64,000 nucleotides of DNA. It comes from Leptospira ainazelensis. GTDB taxonomy: Bacteria; Spirochaetota; Leptospiria; Leptospirales; Leptospiraceae. Every line of letters begins with the position of its first letter. The stretch's first letter is position 1. The stretch spans positions 131,001 through 195,000 of the forward strand of contig NZ_JAFFPT010000071.1 in assembly GCF_016918785.1 (NCBI RefSeq), given 5' to 3'. The position numbers and the translations under genes are program-made. Of this stretch, positions 47,639 to 64,000 are shown piece by piece. The notes below the pieces were generated by a model, which did not search any database, was not told the origin of the DNA, and saw only the letters and a list, made by a program, of their open reading frames with translations.

Positions 47639-47706
47639 GCCACTTTTCTTTTCAAAGCCGGTCCAAGAAAGTAACTGAAAAGTTATCCGATGGAAAGAAA
47701 AGTGGC
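47639..47706 (+). promoter_or_regulatory. 13-bp hairpin with structured loop between metY and metX
   Basis: GCCACTTTTCTTT (47639-47651) pairs perfectly with AAAGAAAAGTGGC (47694-47706). The 42-base loop contains a second hairpin, TAACT-GAAA-AGTTA (47672-47685), closed by a GNRA tetraloop. It starts 35 bases after the metY stop and ends 11 bases before the metX ATG, which has no visible ribosome site. There is no T-run after it. It may be an mRNA processing or translation-control element; it fits no riboswitch consensus I know. Confidence 0.6.
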
Positions 47707-47717
47707 AACCAAATTGT

Positions 47718-48818
<1,101 letters not shown>

Positions 48819-48825
48819 TCCGATC

Positions 48826-49443
<618 letters not shown>

Positions 49444-50450
49444 TCCAAGGAATGTTTGAGACCGATCTCGATCAGATCGGCGAAAACTTCCTCCATCGGA
49501 ATTTTTGCGGCCGCCGCTTGTTGCGGAATCAGACTTGTCTCCGTCATTCCGGGTAACGTGTTGGTTTCCAAGATATGAGGTTCTCCGCCTACGATGATAA
49601 AATCGGTTCGGGAATAACCTCGGCAACCCAGAGATCTGTGTGCGGAGATCGCGAGTTCCTGCACACGTTTCATTTGTTCTTCGGGAATTCTCGCGGGAGT
49701 GATTTCGTTGGAACCGCCGGATTTGTATTTGGACTCGAAGTCGAAAAATTCTCCACCCGGAACGATCTCGGTTGCGGGTAACGCGATCGTTTGTAATTCT
49801 CCGTTACGATACCGTTCCAAAACTCCGCAGGAAACCTCGGTTCCGGCGAGAAAGGCCTGGCTCATCACCTTGGTATCGGTTTGAAACATGGAAGCCAATT
49901 CCGTTTCGAGTTGGGAAGAATCATTGATCTTATGCGTGGAAACGCTCGAACCCCCTTCCACGGGTTTTAAAAACTGAGGAAAACCGAGACTTGCGAGTTT
50001 GGAAACAGCGGTAGAAGGCGACGTTTCGTATTCCGCTTTCTGAATTTCAAAAAACCGAGCGACTTTTTGTCCTGTGTGCAAGAAAATTTGATTCGCTCGG
50101 GTCTTATCCATAGCGATTGCAGATGCGTTTACTCCCGATCCGGTATATGGAATTCTTAAAATGTTTAAAAAACCTTGGATCGAACCGTCTTCGCCCTTTC
50201 CACCGTGAAGACCTAAAAAGACGATTTCAGCGTCCAGGTTTGGGAGAATCGGAGACTTTTTTACGCCGTTTCTTTTTTGAAATTCTTCTAAAAAAGAATC
50301 CGGAGAATTGACTGACTCAAATGGGAGCTCCATCCGATACTCTAAAGGAACGACCCAATCTCCGTCCTTGGTCCAGAGAATGGGTTTGACCGAATGTCCC
50401 ATCGTATGCAGAGTCTGACAAATAAAACATCCGGTTCGAATCGAGATACT

Positions 50451-52711
<2,261 letters not shown>

Positions 52712-52714
52712 AAT

Positions 52715-53479
<765 letters not shown>

Positions 53480-53512
53480 AATCGATCGAAAGATCCATTA
53501 GGAGATACGAAT

Positions 53513-54262
<750 letters not shown>

Positions 54263-54292
54263 TATTCTAATTTATTTTAATTCTATATTCTA

Positions 54293-55180
54293 ATGAATAA
54301 ATATACCATTTCTATCATAGGCGTCGGAATCATGGGACGCGGTATCGTTTCCAATCTTCTCAAAACCGGCCACAATGTTCGATTGTATTCCAGAAGCCCG
54401 GAAAAAATCCAGGATCTCAAAAACGAAGGATCTCAAATTTTTACCGAACCGGCCGAAGCCGCAAAAAAGAGCGATCTTGTAGTTCTTTGTCTTACAGAAG
54501 ACGAAGTCGTGGAAAAGGAAGTTTTCAGCTCGGGTCTGTTGGAAATAAAACCAAAGATCGTTCTGGATTGTGGGACAACGTCCCTACCCCTCACACTTCG
54601 ATTAGCGAAAGAATGTTCGCAGAAAAATATTCGATTTTACGACGCACCGATGACTGGGTCGAAAAACGCAGCAAGAGACGGTCAGATTCTTTTTATGATC
54701 GGAGCGAAAAAAGAAGAAGTTGCGGACTTTCAGTTCTTCTTGGATATCTGCGGGAAAAATACGGTCTATTGTGGTGAAGTCGGCGACGGGCAAAAAGCGA
54801 AACTCGCCTTAAATCTAATCCAAGCGGGAATTTTTGAAGTTTATATGGAAGGGTTTGCGCTCGTTCAAAATTCCGGCGTAAATGCGGAAATCCTAAAAGA
54901 CATCCTTCTCCAATCCGCCGCCAAATCCGGAATCGCCGAGTTTAAATTTCCTTTCGTATTCAGCGGAAACTATGAAACTCATTTTTCCCTCAAGAACATG
55001 AGAAAGGACGTCTTTCACGCGATGGAACTGGCAAAAGAATCCAAGACGAAACTTTCCCTCTGCCAAAACCTCCCTGCAATCTACGACGCTGGGATGAATG
55101 CAGGTTTTGGAGAAAACGATTTTTGCAGCCTCAACGAGGTTACAGCGAGGATCCGTCCTCCCAGATCAGCGCATCCGTAA
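54293..55180 (+). CDS. NAD(P)-binding 3-hydroxyisobutyrate dehydrogenase family protein
   Basis: A 295-residue beta-hydroxyacid dehydrogenase. The Rossmann motif is [17 protein letters not shown], the substrate loop is [14 protein letters not shown] (usually DAPVSGG), and the catalytic Lys is in [12 protein letters not shown]. Substrate could be succinic semialdehyde, glyoxylate or hydroxyisobutyrate; it cannot be told. It follows mlaD by 30 bases. Its last 41 bases overlap the end of the convergent GDYXXLXY gene. Confidence 0.9.
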   Translation: MNKYTISIIGVGIMGRGIVSNLLKTGHNVRLYSRSPEKIQDLKNEGSQIFTEPAEAAKKSDLVVLCLTEDEVVEKEVFSSGLLEIKPKIVLDCGTTSLPLTLRLAKECSQKNIRFYDAPMTGSKNAARDGQILFMIGAKKEEVADFQFFLDICGKNTVYCGEVGDGQKAKLALNLIQAGIFEVYMEGFALVQNSGVNAEILKDILLQSAAKSGIAEFKFPFVFSGNYETHFSLKNMRKDVFHAMELAKESKTKLSLCQNLPAIYDAGMNAGFGENDFCSLNEVTARIRPPRSAHP

Positions 55181-55685
55181 TCGCTTTTCCATCCGGGTTC
55201 ACTTTCAAACGAATGTGAACGTCTTTTTCTCTTCGAAAACGAGCCTCATATTCAAGCGCCTTTTGTTCGTTTACGTAGTATCTTTCGTTTCCGATTCTAA
55301 ATCTTCCATACTCGCAGGTTCCGCGAAGATAAACACGGCAAAGATCGCGGTTTTTGAGCGTAGTAGGATGACAACTTTCCACAAAAACGCCTTCCCCCTC
55401 CAGAATTTTTCCGGAATGAGAATAACAAACGCAGTGAGATTCTTCCGAATTTTCTTTTATAAAAATCCTCTCTGGATCGGTTTTTGGACAAAGAGAATCG
55501 GTCTGATAGGAAATATTATAACGAAGATAATGACCTGCGAGAAGATCCCGCGGATCGTATCCGCGAATCGGAAGAATCAATTCTTTGCCCGATTTTTTCC
55601 CGAACTCGAGATACAAGATTTCCGATGAGAAGAATAAAACCGGAATTCCAAAAGAAATCAGTAACAAATACTTTAGAATTCTCAT
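55140..55685 (-). CDS. GDYXXLXY domain membrane protein
   Basis: A 181-residue protein with an N-terminal helix ([24 protein letters not shown]) and two landmarks of the GDYXXLXY family: [20 protein letters not shown] (the GDY motif is GHY here) and the C-terminal [14 protein letters not shown]. Two Cys pairs lie in the middle ([20 protein letters not shown]). The family is found with DUF2157 proteins; that partner overlaps it by ATGA here. The function is unknown; the exposed part is probably periplasmic. Confidence 0.85.
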   Translation of the reverse strand: MRILKYLLLISFGIPVLFFSSEILYLEFGKKSGKELILPIRGYDPRDLLAGHYLRYNISYQTDSLCPKTDPERIFIKENSEESHCVCYSHSGKILEGEGVFVESCHPTTLKNRDLCRVYLRGTCEYGRFRIGNERYYVNEQKALEYEARFRREKDVHIRLKVNPDGKAITDALIWEDGSSL

Positions 55686-56854
55686 TCTTCTCCTCCGAGT
55701 AAGTTTCTTACCTTAGCCTTGTATTTCAAATATCCGATCGTAAATCCGATGATCAAAAGTCCGGAAAGAATCAGTCCGAAACCCGTATAGGTCAAGGAAC
55801 CGAAAACGTCGAAGTAAAAATACAAAAATCGAATCCCGATGATCGCGATCGAAAGATCGAAGATTCTTTTGTGGGAACGAAACGCGGACGCGATTCCCAA
55901 CCAAAAAAGGATAAACAAAAGCGCGGGAATCAGAGAGATCAAATAATTCCAAACATACGAAAAGAAGGAAAAGGCTTGAACGTATTGAAACGGAAAGGGG
56001 AAAAACAAAAAGAAGAAAAAGAAAGAACTGATTGCGAGAGATTTTTTTTGACTCTTCGAGAAATCGTGATTTGCGATCAAAAGATAAGCGGCGGGAACAA
56101 AGGCTAACAAACGGATACAAAGCATTCGCCAAGGAAACTCGGACGAAAAAGCGATCCAGCCGAGATTCTCCGGCATTTCCGGGGGTCTTTTTTCTATAAA
56201 ACCGCGAAAGGAACTTCCTGCGATCAAAAACAAAACGGTCCAGAAAAACAAAGATCCCTTTCTCGAATCCAAAGAAAATTTTTCGGAAGCTAACCAAAGC
56301 GTAAAATATCCAATGGTGGAAAAAAAGAAGTATTCGGTCCAATAAAGAGTCTCGCTGGAATATGCTTTTTCAAAAATCCACCCAGTGAGAAAGATCTGAA
56401 AACCGATCAACCAAAGATGGAGAAACGTCTTCGAATCCGTGGAAATCAAAAATAAGAAATTTAGAATACACCAAAGCATCGCCGCTTCGTAGTATTTTCC
56501 TTCGAGGTTGTAAACCTGCGAAACGAGTCCGATCATCCCCAAAATCAAAATGGAATTGAGAACTATCAATACGGTCAATAGATTCTGATTTTCCCGTTTT
56601 AAAAATCCTGCGACTCCGACGGAGGTCAAGACGAGGAGCGCCGCGCTCAATTTTACAAAATCGGAAATCTCTTCCCAGTTTGCGGCGATGACGGCGATGA
56701 TCCCGATTCCGATCACCACAACCCCTAAAATTAGAAAAGAATAATATAGATAAGGTGTTTTTCTGTTTTCTTCAAAACGGAGAATCGAATCGGATTCTTC
56801 CATACCGATCAAACCCGCTTCCACCCATTTTTTAAGTTTGTGTTCCAGACGCAT
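55682..56854 (-). CDS. DUF2157 domain polytopic membrane protein
   Basis: The 390-residue protein begins with the DUF2157 N-terminal domain ([25 protein letters not shown]) and then has ten or more membrane helices, starting with [29 protein letters not shown], the usual DUF2157 wording. It is coupled by an ATGA overlap to the GDYXXLXY gene, the usual partner. The ATG at 56854 is chosen; an in-frame TTG lies three codons earlier. No reaction is known for the family. Confidence 0.87.
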   Translation of the reverse strand: MRLEHKLKKWVEAGLIGMEESDSILRFEENRKTPYLYYSFLILGVVVIGIGIIAVIAANWEEISDFVKLSAALLVLTSVGVAGFLKRENQNLLTVLIVLNSILILGMIGLVSQVYNLEGKYYEAAMLWCILNFLFLISTDSKTFLHLWLIGFQIFLTGWIFEKAYSSETLYWTEYFFFSTIGYFTLWLASEKFSLDSRKGSLFFWTVLFLIAGSSFRGFIEKRPPEMPENLGWIAFSSEFPWRMLCIRLLAFVPAAYLLIANHDFSKSQKKSLAISSFFFFFLFFPFPFQYVQAFSFFSYVWNYLISLIPALLFILFWLGIASAFRSHKRIFDLSIAIIGIRFLYFYFDVFGSLTYTGFGLILSGLLIIGFTIGYLKYKAKVRNLLGGEE

Positions 56855-57161
56855 AGATGGCAAAACTTTATCGATGCCAAAAAAGAATACAAGAAGTTTT
56901 CGGTTCCCCGGATACGCTTCCGTGAAGTTATGATTTTGGAAGAGACGTTTTATTGAATTCGAAATTTCCAGAAGTCGATTTTAGAAAATGTTGCCCCCGG
57001 ATGAGAACGCTCTTTCTAATTTCAATAGAGAAACGTTTAACAAAAAATCCTTCGATATCTCTTCCGCGAAACTTTTTAGTCAAGAAATTCTTTCCGTTTT
57101 ACTTCACAAACATAAAAAGGGAAACCGCACCGCAGCCATCTTTTAGATTCGCAACAAGAGG

Positions 57162-58019
57162 TTACTCAGCTTCACCAAACGCGCGTTTCATCACGGACTG
57201 ATAACGCGACTCGTAGAGATTTTCCGGAGTCGCTTTCGGATTTCCGATTTGGTTTAGACGTTTTTGATTCTCCGCAATTCTATCCTCGTTGAGAGGGTGT
57301 GTGGATAAGAATTTGATCATTCGTTTATCGGGGTCCACACCACCTTCTTCTTTTTCCTTCTTTTCGATCAGAACAAAAAAGGATTCAAGAGCGCCCGGAA
57401 AGTATTTTGTGGCTTTTAAATATTCAAAACTCATTTCGTCAGCTTCCGCTTCTGCGGAACGGCTGTTTGCGAGGGTTAAAATTTCTCCGCCCACTCTCGA
57501 ACCTAAGTTGATGAGGTTGGCCGCGTCCGAACCGAGAAAAATCGTAAGACCGATATAGATCGTAAAATAAATTCCCAAAGAGCTGACGATCTGTTTTACG
57601 GAATGTCTTTTTTCCGCATGAGCAATCTCGTGCGCGAGAATGGCCGCGAGCGTCGCCTCGTCCTTGATAAGCTTTAAAAGACCGGTATATACGAAAATGT
57701 ATCCGCCCGGAGTACAGACGGCGTTGATCGTATCGTCGTCGTCCAGAATGGAAATTTTATAGGGAAATTCTTTTTTGTATTGGATCTTATCCGATTTTAA
57801 GATTTTTTCGGCGACGGACTTAACATACTTCTCGAGGACCGCATTTTTGAGGATATGCATTCCTTCCTTTCCTTCTTTTGCGTTTTCTAAAAACGATTTC
57901 CCGATCTGAAGATCCAATTCGATCGGAACTACGGATTCGATGATCGCGCCGCAACCCCAAAATGAGAGGGCGCTGAGGATGATAGCAAACTTGAGAACGA
58001 TCTTTTTCATACGGGACAT
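57162..58019 (-). CDS. M48-family zinc metalloprotease lipoprotein
   Basis: A predicted lipoprotein (signal ending LSALSFWGC) with the M48 protease domain: zinc site [10 protein letters not shown] and the third ligand Glu in [14 protein letters not shown], then [12 protein letters not shown]. About 280 residues long, without TPR repeats, so it is of the LoiP/YcaL type more than BepA. It should cut misfolded or outer-membrane proteins in the periplasm. In-frame ATGs at 58046, 58019 and 58010 are possible; 58019 gives a good signal peptide. It stands on its own strand run with the DUF2797 gene upstream. Confidence 0.88.
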   Translation of the reverse strand: MSRMKKIVLKFAIILSALSFWGCGAIIESVVPIELDLQIGKSFLENAKEGKEGMHILKNAVLEKYVKSVAEKILKSDKIQYKKEFPYKISILDDDDTINAVCTPGGYIFVYTGLLKLIKDEATLAAILAHEIAHAEKRHSVKQIVSSLGIYFTIYIGLTIFLGSDAANLINLGSRVGGEILTLANSRSAEAEADEMSFEYLKATKYFPGALESFFVLIEKKEKEEGGVDPDKRMIKFLSTHPLNEDRIAENQKRLNQIGNPKATPENLYESRYQSVMKRAFGEAE

Positions 58020-58056
58020 TTTTTTCCGAAACGAAGTTAGAATCATAGCAGAATTT

Positions 58057-58908
58057 TTATTCTACACTGAGTGTCGCCTCGTGTCCGCCGTAAGCGCGGA
58101 TGTTGATGACTCCGGACTTAAAAAGTAGGTATTGTCCTTTGATTCCCGTAAGGACGTCTTCTATGACCGGATTTTTTTCGGGAGAGAGAGAAAGAATTTT
58201 CTCCGGAAAGTGCAGGACGGGATAACGAATCGCAGTCGGTTTTTCCTGGGGAGAAACTTGGTAGTCGAGATCGAAATCCAAGTCCTGAATCTTCCGTAGA
58301 AACTCCTTCTTTTTTTCGGAAAGATCGATCTCTTCCGGATCACCCGCAACCATTTTCTGCCAAGTGGTTCGATCGGATAAAACCTTGGACAATTCCTTTT
58401 CGATGATACCCGCATCCCTTCTGGAGTTTACTTCCACCAAGGGGATTCCCTGTACGGCGCCTTGATCCACCCAACGGTTTGAGACCGGATTCTCCTTTGT
58501 GATTCCCACCTTGATCGCCGAACTGTTAGCCAAATAAACCGTATGCGGTCGAAAACAATGGGAATCTCCCCAATCCGGTTGTCTGCAAGTTCCGAGATGA
58601 TAGTGACAGGTATCCGGTCTTAAAATGCAGAGATCGTTTTCCGCAAGAGTTTGAAAACAAGTAAAACAATTTCCCTGATTGAAACTTTTTTTTGTGATTC
58701 TTCCGCAAGAAACACAGCGGATCCTTCCGGTAAACTCGAGTTTGTATTTTTTTCCGAGAGAATTTAGAATATTAGAATCTTCTTGTGGATGACTTTTTTG
58801 TTTTTCGGAAGTTTCCGATTCGTAGGTCGCCCAGTTCCAGATATAACGGACCGGATCGAGTCCTTCGTGATCCATCATTCGTAGAAAACCGGAGGCGATT
58901 TGTTTCAT
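58057..58908 (-). CDS. DUF2797 family protein with zinc-ribbon
   Basis: The 283-residue protein fits the DUF2797 family. Zinc-binding pairs are [12 protein letters not shown] and CFTCFQ near residues 65-85 and Cys/His clusters in [18 protein letters not shown] follow. The [47 protein letters not shown] stretch, with the GI-type KVGIT-x-R pattern, resembles a GIY-YIG-like core. The function is not known. It overlaps the upstream gene stop as ATGA (58908-58905). Confidence 0.83.
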   Translation of the reverse strand: MKQIASGFLRMMDHEGLDPVRYIWNWATYESETSEKQKSHPQEDSNILNSLGKKYKLEFTGRIRCVSCGRITKKSFNQGNCFTCFQTLAENDLCILRPDTCHYHLGTCRQPDWGDSHCFRPHTVYLANSSAIKVGITKENPVSNRWVDQGAVQGIPLVEVNSRRDAGIIEKELSKVLSDRTTWQKMVAGDPEEIDLSEKKKEFLRKIQDLDFDLDYQVSPQEKPTAIRYPVLHFPEKILSLSPEKNPVIEDVLTGIKGQYLLFKSGVINIRAYGGHEATLSVE

Positions 58909-59483
58909 GGAAATAGAATTTCTCTTCCGCTAAGCGGCCTTAGAATCGGATCCACTTTCACTTCCAGAATCCCGTTCAACTTCGAACCCGACCAATCAAA
59001 AATCAGGATTCGATCCTGAAATTCATAGTGACTGAGTTGTCCGTTGGAAAGGTAGAAGGCACGGAGAGAATCTCCCGGATTTTCTTCCGATACGATTTGA
59101 ACCACATTCTTTCCGGAAATCGTGGTTCCCGTATAAAGTTGAACGTTCTTTATTTCTTTTGGAGTCGTGTTCGAATTCTCGTCGTTATTTTGCGGGGAAT
59201 CTTGTGCCAAAACCGGCTGTTGATGCCGAAGTAATCCGCAGAAAAAAGGTCCGGGAAGTTCGGGAACTGAAATAGAACAATTGGATTTTTCCCACTGTTG
59301 TTCCTGACTCGTCGGATACACCCCTCGAAGACTCTGTGCGACTTTTGCAAAGGTATAATATTTCAGTCTTCCGATCAGATCCCTCAACTGGTATTCCTTC
59401 CAGGCTTCGGCTCCGAGAGATAGATTCAAAAAGAAGAATATACTAAAAATAAAGATCGCCTTTGGGTTTGTTTTCTTTTCCAT
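58905..59483 (-). CDS. exported protein of unknown function
   Basis: I do not recognise this 192-residue protein. It starts with a signal peptide ([20 protein letters not shown]) and has a beta-rich body ([45 protein letters not shown]). Two Cys in the middle ([15 protein letters not shown]) may be bonded. I chose the ATG at 59483 ([11 protein letters not shown]), one base after the NamZ stop; an ATG at 59516 lies inside that gene. It is coupled to the DUF2797 gene by ATGA. Confidence 0.72.
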   Translation of the reverse strand: MEKKTNPKAIFIFSIFFFLNLSLGAEAWKEYQLRDLIGRLKYYTFAKVAQSLRGVYPTSQEQQWEKSNCSISVPELPGPFFCGLLRHQQPVLAQDSPQNNDENSNTTPKEIKNVQLYTGTTISGKNVVQIVSEENPGDSLRAFYLSNGQLSHYEFQDRILIFDWSGSKLNGILEVKVDPILRPLSGREILFP

Positions 59484-59484
59484 A

Positions 59485-60750
59485 TCAGTAGAGATAGTAT
59501 TTTTGAATCTTTTCATTGTATTCTTTTTCGGTGGAACTCAAAAAGTCCGAGTATTGCTCGTATGTTTTCCCGGATTCGATCGCGTTTCGAAAGGAGGAAG
59601 TTCCCCAGAGAAAATCGATATTGTGGGTTCCGTCCGGATAGGATCTCCATTTAAAATCCTTTCCATAAGCATTTTTGATTCCTTTGATCAATTTATAAGC
59701 CATTTTCAAAGGGTCGTATTTCCGATTTACAACCGTTAGGCGAAGACCTCTGCAGATTTCATTCTTAAACGGTCCGAAAACGGGTTTAAAAAAAACGGTT
59801 TGAAAATAATAATCACCGCCGGAGTTTTGATTCAATTCTTCCGCCAACCGTTCCGGTTCGATCATCCAAGGAGCTCCGAAGTAGACAAAAGGAGCCGTGG
59901 TTCCTCGTCCGACGGAAACGTTCACACCTTCTAATAAAACAAGACCGAGATAGTTGATCGCCGAGTCCACCATCGGAAGATTCGGAGAGGGTGTCGTCCA
60001 AGGAATTCCTTCTTTGTCCCAGTCAAAGGAACGTTTTGCGTTTTTTGGGGAAAGGACTTCCAGGCGAATTTTTTTTGCCAGAAACTCGTTGTTGTAAAAG
60101 TTTGCGGATTCTCCCAAAGTAAGTCCGCTAAAAAAGAGAGACGGAAACTCTCCCGCGAAGTTGAGAAATTTCTTATCGATGATCTCGCCTCTTCCTTTCA
60201 AATACAGAGCGGGATTTACGTGATCCAGAAGAATCAGTCTCGTAGAAAGCGGATCCGGAATTCCATCCATGATTCTTTTTAAAACCGTAAGATACGTATA
60301 ACATCTCATTCCCATGTCTTGTACATCGAAGAGGATCGCATCCGCTCCTTTGAGAATCGCGGGAAGTTCCGCGTTTTTGACTCGATAGATATGATAGATG
60401 GGAAGATTGAAAAACTCGTCCACCGTTACGGGAGATTTACTAAAGTCTTCCTCCAAACCGAGAAAACCGTGTTCCAAACCGATGAGATGTTTGATCTTTA
60501 CGTCGTATTTTTTAAATTCTTTGACGATCCTTTCCGGACTTCTTCCGATTCCGGAAGGATTTGTGATAAGAATGACATTCTTCCCTGAAAGTCCGGGTAG
60601 AATGCTTGTGTAGAATTCGTTTTCAGAAGGAATCAACTTTGAATCGGAAATATGTTTCCGAAATCCTTTTTCAGCGCAAGCAACCGAAGGGAGGAAGAGA
60701 AAAAAAATGACTAAGAGGAAGAATTTTTTCTTTATTTTTGTGTAGAGCAT
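59485..60750 (-). CDS. NamZ/DUF1343 family exo-beta-N-acetylmuramidase-like lipoprotein
   Basis: The 421-residue protein belongs to DUF1343, the family of NamZ, which removes terminal MurNAc from peptidoglycan fragments. Marks are [59 protein letters not shown] and [12 protein letters not shown] signal peptide ends at LPSVAC, so it is probably lipid-anchored. I chose the ATG at 60750 with AGGAAT upstream; a TTG at 60786 is less likely. It may recycle cell wall in the periplasm. It is divergent from the next lipoprotein gene. Confidence 0.88.
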   Translation of the reverse strand: MLYTKIKKKFFLLVIFFLFLPSVACAEKGFRKHISDSKLIPSENEFYTSILPGLSGKNVILITNPSGIGRSPERIVKEFKKYDVKIKHLIGLEHGFLGLEEDFSKSPVTVDEFFNLPIYHIYRVKNAELPAILKGADAILFDVQDMGMRCYTYLTVLKRIMDGIPDPLSTRLILLDHVNPALYLKGRGEIIDKKFLNFAGEFPSLFFSGLTLGESANFYNNEFLAKKIRLEVLSPKNAKRSFDWDKEGIPWTTPSPNLPMVDSAINYLGLVLLEGVNVSVGRGTTAPFVYFGAPWMIEPERLAEELNQNSGGDYYFQTVFFKPVFGPFKNEICRGLRLTVVNRKYDPLKMAYKLIKGIKNAYGKDFKWRSYPDGTHNIDFLWGTSSFRNAIESGKTYEQYSDFLSSTEKEYNEKIQKYYLY

Positions 60751-60815
60751 CCGAAAATTCCTATTTTGTTTAAGAAAAACCCTCAAACCTATTCTTCAAG
60801 GAGAAAAACGACAAA

Positions 60816-62054
<1,239 letters not shown>

Positions 62055-62081
62055 GATTTTATTTCTCATTCGAGAAAAGTA

Positions 62082-62118
62082 AAATACCCGGAAAAATTTT
62101 CCGGGTATTTTTTTTATC
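62082..62118 (+). terminator. strong intrinsic terminator of lipoprotein gene
   Basis: AAATACCCGGAAAA (62082-62095) pairs perfectly with TTTTCCGGGTATTT (62097-62110), with further T's to 62115. It lies 27 bases after the lipoprotein stop. The A-rich left side would also let it act on the other strand. Confidence 0.9.
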
Positions 62119-62156
62119 CGCGTAGAAGCTTCCTAAAGCGGCGCGAGTTTACATTT

Positions 62157-62172
62157 TTCGGCTTCAGCCGAA
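62157..62172. repeat. small perfect hairpin in G/C-rich patch
   Basis: TTCGGC-TTCA-GCCGAA forms a 6-bp stem with a four-base loop, within a patch richer in G/C than the rest of the gap. It is not at the end of a gene and has no T-run. It may be part of a dispersed intergenic element. Confidence 0.35.
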
Positions 62173-62839
62173 CGTTCCATTCTACACGGACTCGAGCGGC
62201 AACGTCTGCGTTTAGACGATCGCCCCAAACTACCTGGAAGAATGGAAATTGGACGCAAGAATTCGCAGCAAAAAAAAACACAACCAATCCGGAATCTATG
62301 AATCTGAACCGAAATTCTGACGGGCTTTCGAGATAACTTCGTTTGGATGAACTCCATCGAAAATGGTTCATAAAACTGAAAACCGATAGGACCTTCTTTT
62401 TTGAAATTCGTATTAACTCCGATTCTTATGAATGCGGCTTTCAAACGGTATTTGGAAATATCTATCGTAAATATGAGCTTGCACAAAAACGAAGAAATGA
62501 CGGAACTCCAAGGTGCGAATAAAGCATAAACATTCCCTTAGAAAGTTCATAAACCGATAAAGGAACGTAATCTGTGGGAACTCCGGCTTTTTTTTATGAG
62601 AGCGTGAATGTTGTATATGAGCATCTCCTAATGATTCGGAAAAGACCTTAAAAATTCATAATAAATATTTAACTTATAATCCGCCAACTGGCAAAACAAA
62701 ATCGACAAATCATAAATGATATTATAGTCCATCTTCCTTTTTTTAATGGATGATCATTTTGTTTTCAATGTCAATTCTGCTCATCCAAATGGACTTCCTT
62801 TTTGATTCTTTTGGTTCGCATAAGAAAAATGAAATATAC

Positions 62840-62870
62840 TTTGTCTTTCAAAAACGAATCGAAAGACAAA
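62840..62870. promoter_or_regulatory. 10-bp inverted repeat upstream of cytochrome gene
   Basis: TTTGTCTTTC (62840-62849) and GAAAGACAAA (62861-62870) are a perfect inverted repeat with an 11-base spacer, 88 bases before the cytochrome ATG. GAAATATACT directly before it could include a -10 (TATACT, 62835-62840). No T-run follows, so an operator is more likely than a terminator. Confidence 0.45.
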
Positions 62871-62957
62871 CAGTAGCCAAAGGCATCCTGACAAGAATGA
62901 CCTGTGCTTTCGTAAATCGGGAAGGGATCTCCATTTTAATACTCAAAAGGAAAATCA

Positions 62958-63494
62958 ATGAAAACAAAGAACCTTCTAATAGTTTTGAGCATTTGCCTTC
63001 TCGCAAATTGCTCGAAGAATGACGAAACTTCCCGCATCAAACGGGGAGAAAAACTTGTGAAGTTGGGAAGTTGTGCAGACTGTCATACCGCCAAAAACAT
63101 GACGCCGCAGGGACCAGTTCCGGATAGTTCCAAACATCTTGCAGGCTACCTGGAAACAAATAAGCTGCCGGATTACAAAAGTTTCAAAGGAAGTCCTTGG
63201 ATTTTGTTTGCGGGAGATCTTACCGCGACGGTCGGTCCATGGGGAGTTAGTTTTGCGAAAAATTTAACTCCGGATAAAGAGACGGGAATTGGAGGTTGGA
63301 CCGAAGAAATGTTCATCAAAACCATCCGCACACAAAAAAGGATGGGAGTCGGAAGATCCTTACTTCCTCCCATGGCGCCGATTATGGGAGAAAGCCTAAA
63401 TTCTCTAAACGATGAGGATTTGAAAGATATCTATGCGTATCTCAAGTCGATCCCTGCGGTAAAAAACAGAGTTCCCGAACCGATTCTCAACTAA
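62958..63494 (+). CDS. c-type cytochrome lipoprotein
   Basis: A 178-residue monohaem cytochrome c. The signal peptide ends LLANC (Cys18), so it is lipid-anchored. The haem site is C39-H43 in LGSCADCHTAKNM, and possible axial Met residues lie in LPPMAPIMG. The NDEDLKDIYAYLKSIPAVKNRVPEP end is the normal C-terminal helix of class I cytochromes attached to dehydrogenases. AAAAGGAAAATCA precedes the ATG. No dehydrogenase partner is in the window. Confidence 0.92.
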   Translation: MKTKNLLIVLSICLLANCSKNDETSRIKRGEKLVKLGSCADCHTAKNMTPQGPVPDSSKHLAGYLETNKLPDYKSFKGSPWILFAGDLTATVGPWGVSFAKNLTPDKETGIGGWTEEMFIKTIRTQKRMGVGRSLLPPMAPIMGESLNSLNDEDLKDIYAYLKSIPAVKNRVPEPILN

Positions 63495-64000
63495 ATCGAT
63501 TTTTATTTCAAAAGACGGATGGTGGAATGGTCCGTCTTTTGAATCCTTTCCCCGTCTCTGCTTTAAATTCGAATTTTTTTTTCAAATCCGCCTTTGTTTA
63601 TCAACAATTTCGTTCTTTGAGGACAAAGAATTCTACAGAACTTCTTTTCTTAAACAAGAGTTTTGTCTTTATTTTTAACCTTGAAAGGGATATAATTTTA
63701 GTCAGCTCGCGCACTCGATTCCAAAGCTATAAACATAGAATGAACACGCGTTAGAATTCAAAAGCTAAAGCCACACAGATTTAGAATATCCTCTTTTTAT
63801 CAAGTTTAGAAAAAATGATCGCAGTATCCTAAAAAACTTTTAGCTAAACTTAAATTAATGAATTCGAATTTTCAAATGCCGGGTTCGAGATCAGAGTCTT
63901 TTAACAGATCTTCAAAAAAATGCTTTGCGTTATAATAATCATTACAGTCTTACTATAAAAGTTATATTTCCCTATAAAACGATTCAAAAGTTCATAAAAA
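63495..64000. other. gene-free end of window after cytochrome gene
   Basis: Apart from the terminator at 63510-63540 the last 506 bases are AT-rich and show no recognisable gene or signal. Any gene beginning beyond base 64000 cannot be seen. A short open frame starting inside the terminator has no protein-like features. Confidence 0.5.
63510..63540 (+). terminator. terminator of cytochrome gene
   Basis: AAAAGACGGA (63510-63519) and TCCGTCTTTT (63531-63540) form a perfect 10-bp stem with an 11-base loop, 16 bases after the cytochrome stop. The T-run is within the stem's right arm. Confidence 0.8.

Larger units (their letters stand above)
62055..62957. other. 0.9-kb gene-free gap
   Basis: No gene I can support. 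The gap holds the lipoprotein terminator (62082-62118), a hairpin TTCGGC-TTCA-GCCGAA (62157-62172) within a more G/C-rich patch (about 62125-62245) and, close to the cytochrome gene, a 10-bp inverted repeat (62840-62870). GTGGGAACTCC near 62574 resembles a short repeat I remember from Leptospira intergenic regions. Open frames on the minus strand here look accidental. Confidence 0.5.

Noticed and set aside
62133..62486. 117-codon minus-strand open frame in the 0.9-kb gap
   Set aside because: It is Arg/Cys-rich with low complexity, lacks a ribosome site, and covers the G/C-rich hairpin patch.

Overview
The window is a piece of chromosome from a spirochete of the genus Leptospira. Supporting marks are a filament-sheath protein gene of the FcpB type near the flagellar switch genes fliM and fliN, a metY-metX-metW direct-sulfhydrylation cluster like the one worked out in L. 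meyeri, a SemiSWEET transporter almost superimposable on the crystallised L. biflexa protein, many spirochetal lipoproteins, and gene order around fliM, fliN and fcpB that fits my memory of pathogenic Leptospira. No insertion sequence, prophage, CRISPR array, rRNA or replication origin was seen. Genes are packed tightly, with many ATGA stop/start overlaps and several TTG or GTG starts.

Layout. 1-5.7 kb: a cut-off gamma-glutamyltransferase gene, an operon joining a FemAB-like acyltransferase to clpS and clpA, and a divergent ECF sigma factor / NrsF-type anti-sigma pair. 6-15.8 kb (minus strand): an SF1 helicase with a PLP enzyme of the cysteine synthase family, leuCD, then a five-gene run for envelope sugar work (family 2 glycosyltransferase, unknown protein, gmhA, orphan ABC ATPase, FHA protein). 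An O-antigen-ligase-like gene is divergent from it, followed by tRNA-Leu and tRNA-Cys. 18-23.8 kb: a UPF0598 protein, a three-gene operon of two FMN split-barrel proteins and a GAF/class III adenylate cyclase, guaA, queF and SemiSWEET.

23.8-30.3 kb looks like an accessory patch. It has longer AT-rich gaps, a small lipoprotein, an 811-residue repeat/beta-propeller lipoprotein and two membrane-anchored AraC regulators. 30.4-44.3 kb returns to conserved content: a FecR lipoprotein (probable Lsa33), ferredoxin, fliM, a cyclophilin lipoprotein, argH, a haem-binding protein, nfeD with two SPFH proteins, fliN, an AAA ATPase, fcpB, a zinc-ribbon protein and rsmE.

44.3-64 kb holds an outer-membrane barrel candidate, metY-metX-metW with a strong hairpin between metY and metX, ddl, an Mla-type lipid transport operon led by an unknown aromatic-repeat protein, a GDYXXLXY/DUF2157 pair, an M48 protease lipoprotein, a DUF2797 protein, a NamZ/DUF1343 enzyme, a lipoprotein with a FlgT-like N-terminus, and a c-type cytochrome lipoprotein. 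Most of this is housekeeping. The less explained parts are the acyltransferase-clpS-clpA linkage, the flavin/cyclase operon, the Mla leader gene, the metY-metX hairpin and the accessory lipoprotein patch.
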